Source: Alphaproteobacteria bacterium
GTDB taxonomy: Bacteria; Pseudomonadota; Alphaproteobacteria; Micavibrionales; UBA2020
Reading direction: 5' to 3'
Assembly (NCBI GenBank): GCA_029266795.1
Contig: JAQSWE010000082.1
Location: forward strand, 1 to 9,419
DNA length: 9,419 nucleotides
Part shown: positions 6,333 to 9,419 of the stretch, one piece after another
Layout: every line of letters starts with the position of its first letter
Numbering within the stretch: position 1 is the stretch's first letter
The notes under the pieces: model-generated
Database searches by the model: none
What the model was told of the DNA's origin: nothing
What the model saw: the letters and a program-made list of their open reading frames with translations, nothing else
Program-made: the position numbers and the translations under genes

Positions 6333-8546
6333 GTGAACATACGGCGCTCGATCCGTTCCCTTGCGAATAAAGTATTCGGCAAGCCCGCCAACGACAACAA
6401 CAGCCTGCAATTCAGCGTTTCCGAAAAGGAAAACAAGCGCGCACTCGACGCGCCGATGGATAACACCGTCGAAAACCTGCATGGCCGCATGGTGTCGGAC
6501 CCGTTCCGCCCCTTGGAAAATCTCGACGCGCCCGAGACCGCCGCATGGCTTGCGAAGCAGAACGCACAGTTCCAGTCTTACATCGCGGGCAGCGACAAGA
6601 GCATCGACAACGCAAAACAGTTCATGACGGAAGCGCTGAATTACGACGGCGAAAGCCTGCCCGGCAAATACGGGCAAGTATATTTTCGCACCTTCCAGAA
6701 AGCCCTCGCCGCGCAAGGCGTCGTGCAGGTGGGCGCATCGAAAGACGGGCCGTGGGAAACCATTCTTGATCCTAACACGCTGTCAAAAGACGGCACGGTC
6801 GCGCTTTCCGGCTGGAGCCCGAGCGCTGATGGCAAGAAGATCGTCTATTTCACCTCGGAAGCGGGCAGCGATGCGCAGACGCTTTTTATCTATGACGTCG
6901 AAAAGCGCGAAACGATGAAGGACAAGATCGAAAACTGCCGCTTCACCAGCGTGCTGTGGGACAAGGGAAGCAGCGCCAGCTTCCAATACACCTATCCCAG
7001 CCATGATGGCACCCGCCGCAAGATCATCAAGCACCACAAGATCGGCGACGATGTGGCGAATGACAAAAAGGTTTTTGAATCAGCGCTGGAGGACAGCTTC
7101 GTGTCGCCCTCGCGCCTGCTGACGTCGAAATATGAATGGATCTGGCATTCGGTCGGCACCGATAAAAACTCAGGCCTCTATTTCCGCCCCTATGGCAGCA
7201 CCGATGAATTCAAGGAATTGCTGCCGCCCAAGCAGACGACGATTGTGCCGATCACCGAATATGAAGACGGCACGATTTTGGCGCTGACGACCAAGGACGC
7301 GCCGCATGGCAAGCTGGTGAAATTCGATCCGCGCGACCCCGCCCCTGAAAAATGGGTCACGGTGCTGCCGGAACATAAAGACGATATCCTCGACAGCGCG
7401 ATGGTGCATAAGGGCAAGCTGTTCGGTTTCTATTCACACGACACCGCCGATGCGGTGCGCGTCTATACGCCGGAAGGCCAGCATTTGCACGACATGCCCC
7501 TGCCCGTGCAGAGCGTCGCGAGCTTTGGGCGCATCCTGCCGACGGATGACAAGTTCACGATGAAAATTTCCGGCTTCAAATCGGCGGGCGATGTTTATTC
7601 CTATGACATCGAAAAGAACGAGCTCACCTTCGAGAAAAAAGGCAAGGCACCCTTCGACCTGAACGATTGCATTGTGGAACGCATTTATGCGACATCGAAA
7701 GACGGCACGAAAGTGCCGATGACGGTCATCCGCCATCCCGATACGCCGATGGACGGCACGGCGGCAACGAAACTTTACGGCTATGGCGGCTTCAACATTC
7801 CGCTCGGGCCCGGTTTTTCGTCGGGCGTGGCGCATTTTGTGCGCTCGGGCGGCATCTATGTGCAGTCGAACCTGCGCGGCGGCGGCGAATTCGGCGAGGA
7901 CTGGTACAATGGCGGCCGCGGTCCGACCAAGCAGAACGTGTTCGACGATTTCATCGCCTGCGCGGAACATCTGATTAAAGAGAACTATACTTCGGCGAAA
8001 CGCCTGATCATCAACGGCGGCAGTAATGGCGGGTTGCTCACCTCCGCAACCATGCTGCAGCGGCCGGAACTGTTCGGCGCGGTGATTACCGAAGTCGCGG
8101 TAACGGATATGTTCCGTTTCCACCTCGGCACTTACGGATCATCGTGGAAATCGGATTACGGCGATCCCGGCATCAAGGAAGATTTCAACACCGCCGCGAA
8201 ATACTCGCCGCTGCATAACGTGAAGCCCGGCGCAAAATACCCGCCGCATTTGATCAAGACTGGCGATCATGACGACCGCGTACTGCCGTGGCATAGCTTC
8301 AAGCTCGCCGCGACGCTGCAGGCAAAATCGGACAAGCATAACGACACGCTGATGCGCGTCGAAGGGCGCGCGGGCCATGGCGCTGGCATGCCGACGGAAA
8401 AGATTATCCAGGGCTATGCCGAAACCTTCGCCTTTATCGAGAAGGCAATCGGCCCCGTGAACAATGCCGAATACAAGGCGAAGCTGGCGGCGGAGAAGAA
8501 GAAAACCTTCTCCCTCCCCTGCCCGTGGAAGAAGAAAGCGGCATGA
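6333..8546 (+). CDS. Prolyl oligopeptidase, serine peptidase family S9A
   Basis: This enzyme cleaves short peptides after proline. The GTG start at 6333 gives 737 residues with no signal peptide, so it is probably cytosolic. Residues 1-50 are a basic, polar extension (MNIRRSIRSLANKVFGKPAN) before the usual N-terminal family motif DPFRPLENLDAPETAAWL (56-73). A beta-propeller covers roughly residues 120-430. The alpha/beta-hydrolase domain follows: oxyanion-hole Tyr in LYGYGGF (481-487), nucleophile S564 in GGSNGGLL, D647 in GDHDDRV with R649 matching the substrate-binding Arg of porcine enzyme, and H681 in GHGAG. The triad is complete and in the right order. The C-terminal tail from about 715 is Lys-rich. 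The gene overlaps the next by ATGA. The family is certain; physiological substrates are not visible from sequence. Confidence 0.95.
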   Translation: MNIRRSIRSLANKVFGKPANDNNSLQFSVSEKENKRALDAPMDNTVENLHGRMVSDPFRPLENLDAPETAAWLAKQNAQFQSYIAGSDKSIDNAKQFMTEALNYDGESLPGKYGQVYFRTFQKALAAQGVVQVGASKDGPWETILDPNTLSKDGTVALSGWSPSADGKKIVYFTSEAGSDAQTLFIYDVEKRETMKDKIENCRFTSVLWDKGSSASFQYTYPSHDGTRRKIIKHHKIGDDVANDKKVFESALEDSFVSPSRLLTSKYEWIWHSVGTDKNSGLYFRPYGSTDEFKELLPPKQTTIVPITEYEDGTILALTTKDAPHGKLVKFDPRDPAPEKWVTVLPEHKDDILDSAMVHKGKLFGFYSHDTADAVRVYTPEGQHLHDMPLPVQSVASFGRILPTDDKFTMKISGFKSAGDVYSYDIEKNELTFEKKGKAPFDLNDCIVERIYATSKDGTKVPMTVIRHPDTPMDGTAATKLYGYGGFNIPLGPGFSSGVAHFVRSGGIYVQSNLRGGGEFGEDWYNGGRGPTKQNVFDDFIACAEHLIKENYTSAKRLIINGGSNGGLLTSATMLQRPELFGAVITEVAVTDMFRFHLGTYGSSWKSDYGDPGIKEDFNTAAKYSPLHNVKPGAKYPPHLIKTGDHDDRVLPWHSFKLAATLQAKSDKHNDTLMRVEGRAGHGAGMPTEKIIQGYAETFAFIEKAIGPVNNAEYKAKLAAEKKKTFSLPCPWKKKAA

Positions 8547-9139
8547 CCGATATCATTTTCTACGATACCGAATTCACCACATGGGAAGGCGCGCTGGACC
8601 GTGACTGGTCGGGGCCGAATGAATACCGTGAAATGGTGCAGATCGGCGCCATCCGGTTCGACCTTGATACGCTGGAGGAAAAGGAAGAATTCCTTGTCCT
8701 CATCAAGCCAGTCAAAAATCCCGTGCTGTCGGATTTTTTCACGCAGCTGACCGGCATCACGAATGACGAGGTGAAAAAGGACGGGCTGTCCTTTCCCGAC
8801 GCCTATGCCAAGTTCCTCGCCTTCACCGAAGGCGACCCGACCTCATGCTACGGCTGGGATGCGAAGGTGATGCGCGAGAACCTCGCTTTCAACAACATGC
8901 CCGCAACGGAAACCGAATTCGACAGCCACAATATCGGCCCGTGGTTTTTCGATGTCGGGGCATCCTATGGCATCGTGAAGGGCAAGACCAATTCCGGCAA
9001 GCTGGCCGCGACATTAGGCGCGCCCATGGCGTCGATACAGGAACACAACGCCCTGCACGACGCGCGGTCGATTGCGGCGGCCTACCGTTTCCTGCTGCAA
9101 AAAGGCGCAAAAAGCCCTTTTAAGGGCATATTGACATAA
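8543..9139 (+). CDS. DEDDh-family 3'-5' exonuclease (ERI-1/3'hExo/KapD-like)
   Basis: This 198-residue protein is a predicted metal-dependent 3'-5' exonuclease acting on RNA or DNA. The DEDDh acidic set is complete: D8 and E10 in FYDTEF (ExoI), D106 in YGWDAKVMRENL (ExoII), and H168 with D173 in HNALHDA (ExoIII, the H-x4-D form). VLSDFFTQLTGIT (61-73) is typical of the ERI-1/3'hExo/KapD group rather than of polymerase III epsilon or RNase T. It is a stand-alone nuclease domain with no added binding domain. The ATG at 8543 overlaps the previous stop as ATGA; an upstream in-frame GTG at 8525 is less likely. Translation is probably coupled to the prolyl oligopeptidase, although no shared pathway is evident. 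The natural substrate is unknown. Its last two codons double as the -35 box of the next gene. Confidence 0.9.
   Translation: MTDIIFYDTEFTTWEGALDRDWSGPNEYREMVQIGAIRFDLDTLEEKEEFLVLIKPVKNPVLSDFFTQLTGITNDEVKKDGLSFPDAYAKFLAFTEGDPTSCYGWDAKVMRENLAFNNMPATETEFDSHNIGPWFFDVGASYGIVKGKTNSGKLAATLGAPMASIQEHNALHDARSIAAAYRFLLQKGAKSPFKGILT
9114..9127 (-). terminator. Possible minus-strand intrinsic terminator inside the exonuclease 3' end
   Basis: GCCCTT and AAGGGC are perfect inverted arms around TT. Read on the minus strand, a GCCC/GGGC stem with loop TTAAAA is followed directly by TTTTT (9113-9109). There is no T-run on the plus side. No minus-strand gene is visible to its right, so its purpose is unclear and it may be chance. 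Confidence 0.3.
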
Positions 9140-9158
9140 CCAACTGTTGCGCTATGCT
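9131..9158 (+). promoter_or_regulatory. Candidate sigma70-type promoter for the gene starting at 9183
   Basis: A perfect TTGACA (9131-9136), a 16-bp spacer and TATGCT (9153-9158, 4 of 6) predict a start near 9165 and a leader of about 18 bases. The -35 is formed by the last two sense codons (Leu-Thr) of the exonuclease, directly before its TAA. Confidence 0.58.
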
Positions 9159-9182
9159 GCCCTAATCCAATAGAAGGCAGCC

Positions 9183-9419
9183 ATGGGCATTTTTTCGCGC
9201 AAATCGAAGGATGACTTGAAGAAAGCGGAACGCGAAAGCCTGATCGCCGTGCTGAAATCGGCATCGGCCAACGGCAACGATATGCAGGTCTTTGCGACTT
9301 TCATGAACCTCACCTCCGGCCACCACCTCGGCGCGCCCGAGGTTCCCTATATCGTGAATGGCGTGATCGAAGCTGCCGCGCGGCGCGACTGGCAGATCGG
9401 CATCGGCATGGCGACCTAT
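9183..9419 (+). CDS. Protein of unknown function, N-terminal 79 residues only (cut by window edge)
   Basis: An open frame runs from the ATG at 9183 to the end of the window without a stop. GAAGGC lies just upstream (AAGG about 7 bases before the ATG), and a good promoter candidate sits before that. The visible protein begins with a basic stretch (MGIFSRKSKDDLKKAERESL), then a soluble, probably helical region containing MNLTSGHHLGAPEVPYIVNGVIEAAARRDW. There is no signal peptide or membrane segment. I do not recognise the family and no catalytic motif is visible in this part. It is separated from the exonuclease by 43 bases and probably has its own transcript. It is called a gene from the frame, ribosome binding site, promoter and codon pattern, which match the neighbours. 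Confidence 0.75.
   Translation, partial: MGIFSRKSKDDLKKAERESLIAVLKSASANGNDMQVFATFMNLTSGHHLGAPEVPYIVNGVIEAAARRDWQIGIGMATY

Noticed and set aside
1..9419. A defence island, mobile element, CRISPR array or biosynthetic cluster.
   Set aside because: There is no transposase, integrase, repeat array, toxin-antitoxin pair or cluster enzyme. The single DEDDh nuclease sits in a housekeeping context.

Overview
The window looks like ordinary chromosomal sequence of an alphaproteobacterium. It is GC-rich and densely packed, with tightly overlapping ATGA/TGATG gene junctions, and every protein that can be identified is a housekeeping or peptidase family. The exact group cannot be fixed from the sequence; a Rhodospirillales- or Micavibrionales-like lineage is only a guess. 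There is no mobile element, CRISPR array, tRNA or rRNA, and no sign of recent transfer.

Left arm, minus strand, read from 1868 down to 1: an AroQ-class chorismate mutase, a secreted protein of unknown function, and the 16S rRNA cytosine methyltransferase RsmB, cut by the window edge. The first pair overlaps by one base (TGATG) and the second pair is two bases apart, so the three probably form one operon. A 72-bp gap (1869-1940) separates it from the rightward genes and holds candidate divergent promoters whose -10 boxes overlap.

Central block, plus strand, 1941-6243: two exported M16 zinc-peptidase-family proteins followed by glucose-6-phosphate isomerase, all joined by 4-base ATGA overlaps. 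The first M16 protein keeps the zinc/catalytic motif HFLEH but lacks the C-terminal tyrosine of the Arg/Tyr pair. The second has lost the zinc motif but keeps that pair. They look like the two complementary halves of one heteromeric periplasmic protease.

Right block, plus strand, 6333-9139: after an 89-bp gap with a candidate promoter and a dyad over its -10/+1 region, a cytosolic S9A prolyl oligopeptidase overlaps (ATGA) a DEDDh 3'-5' exonuclease of the ERI-1/KapD type. A new gene of unknown function starts at 9183 behind its own promoter, whose perfect TTGACA -35 lies on the last two codons of the exonuclease; the gene runs off the window.

The most interesting point is the complementary M16 pair and its translational coupling to pgi. 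No clearly new system is visible.
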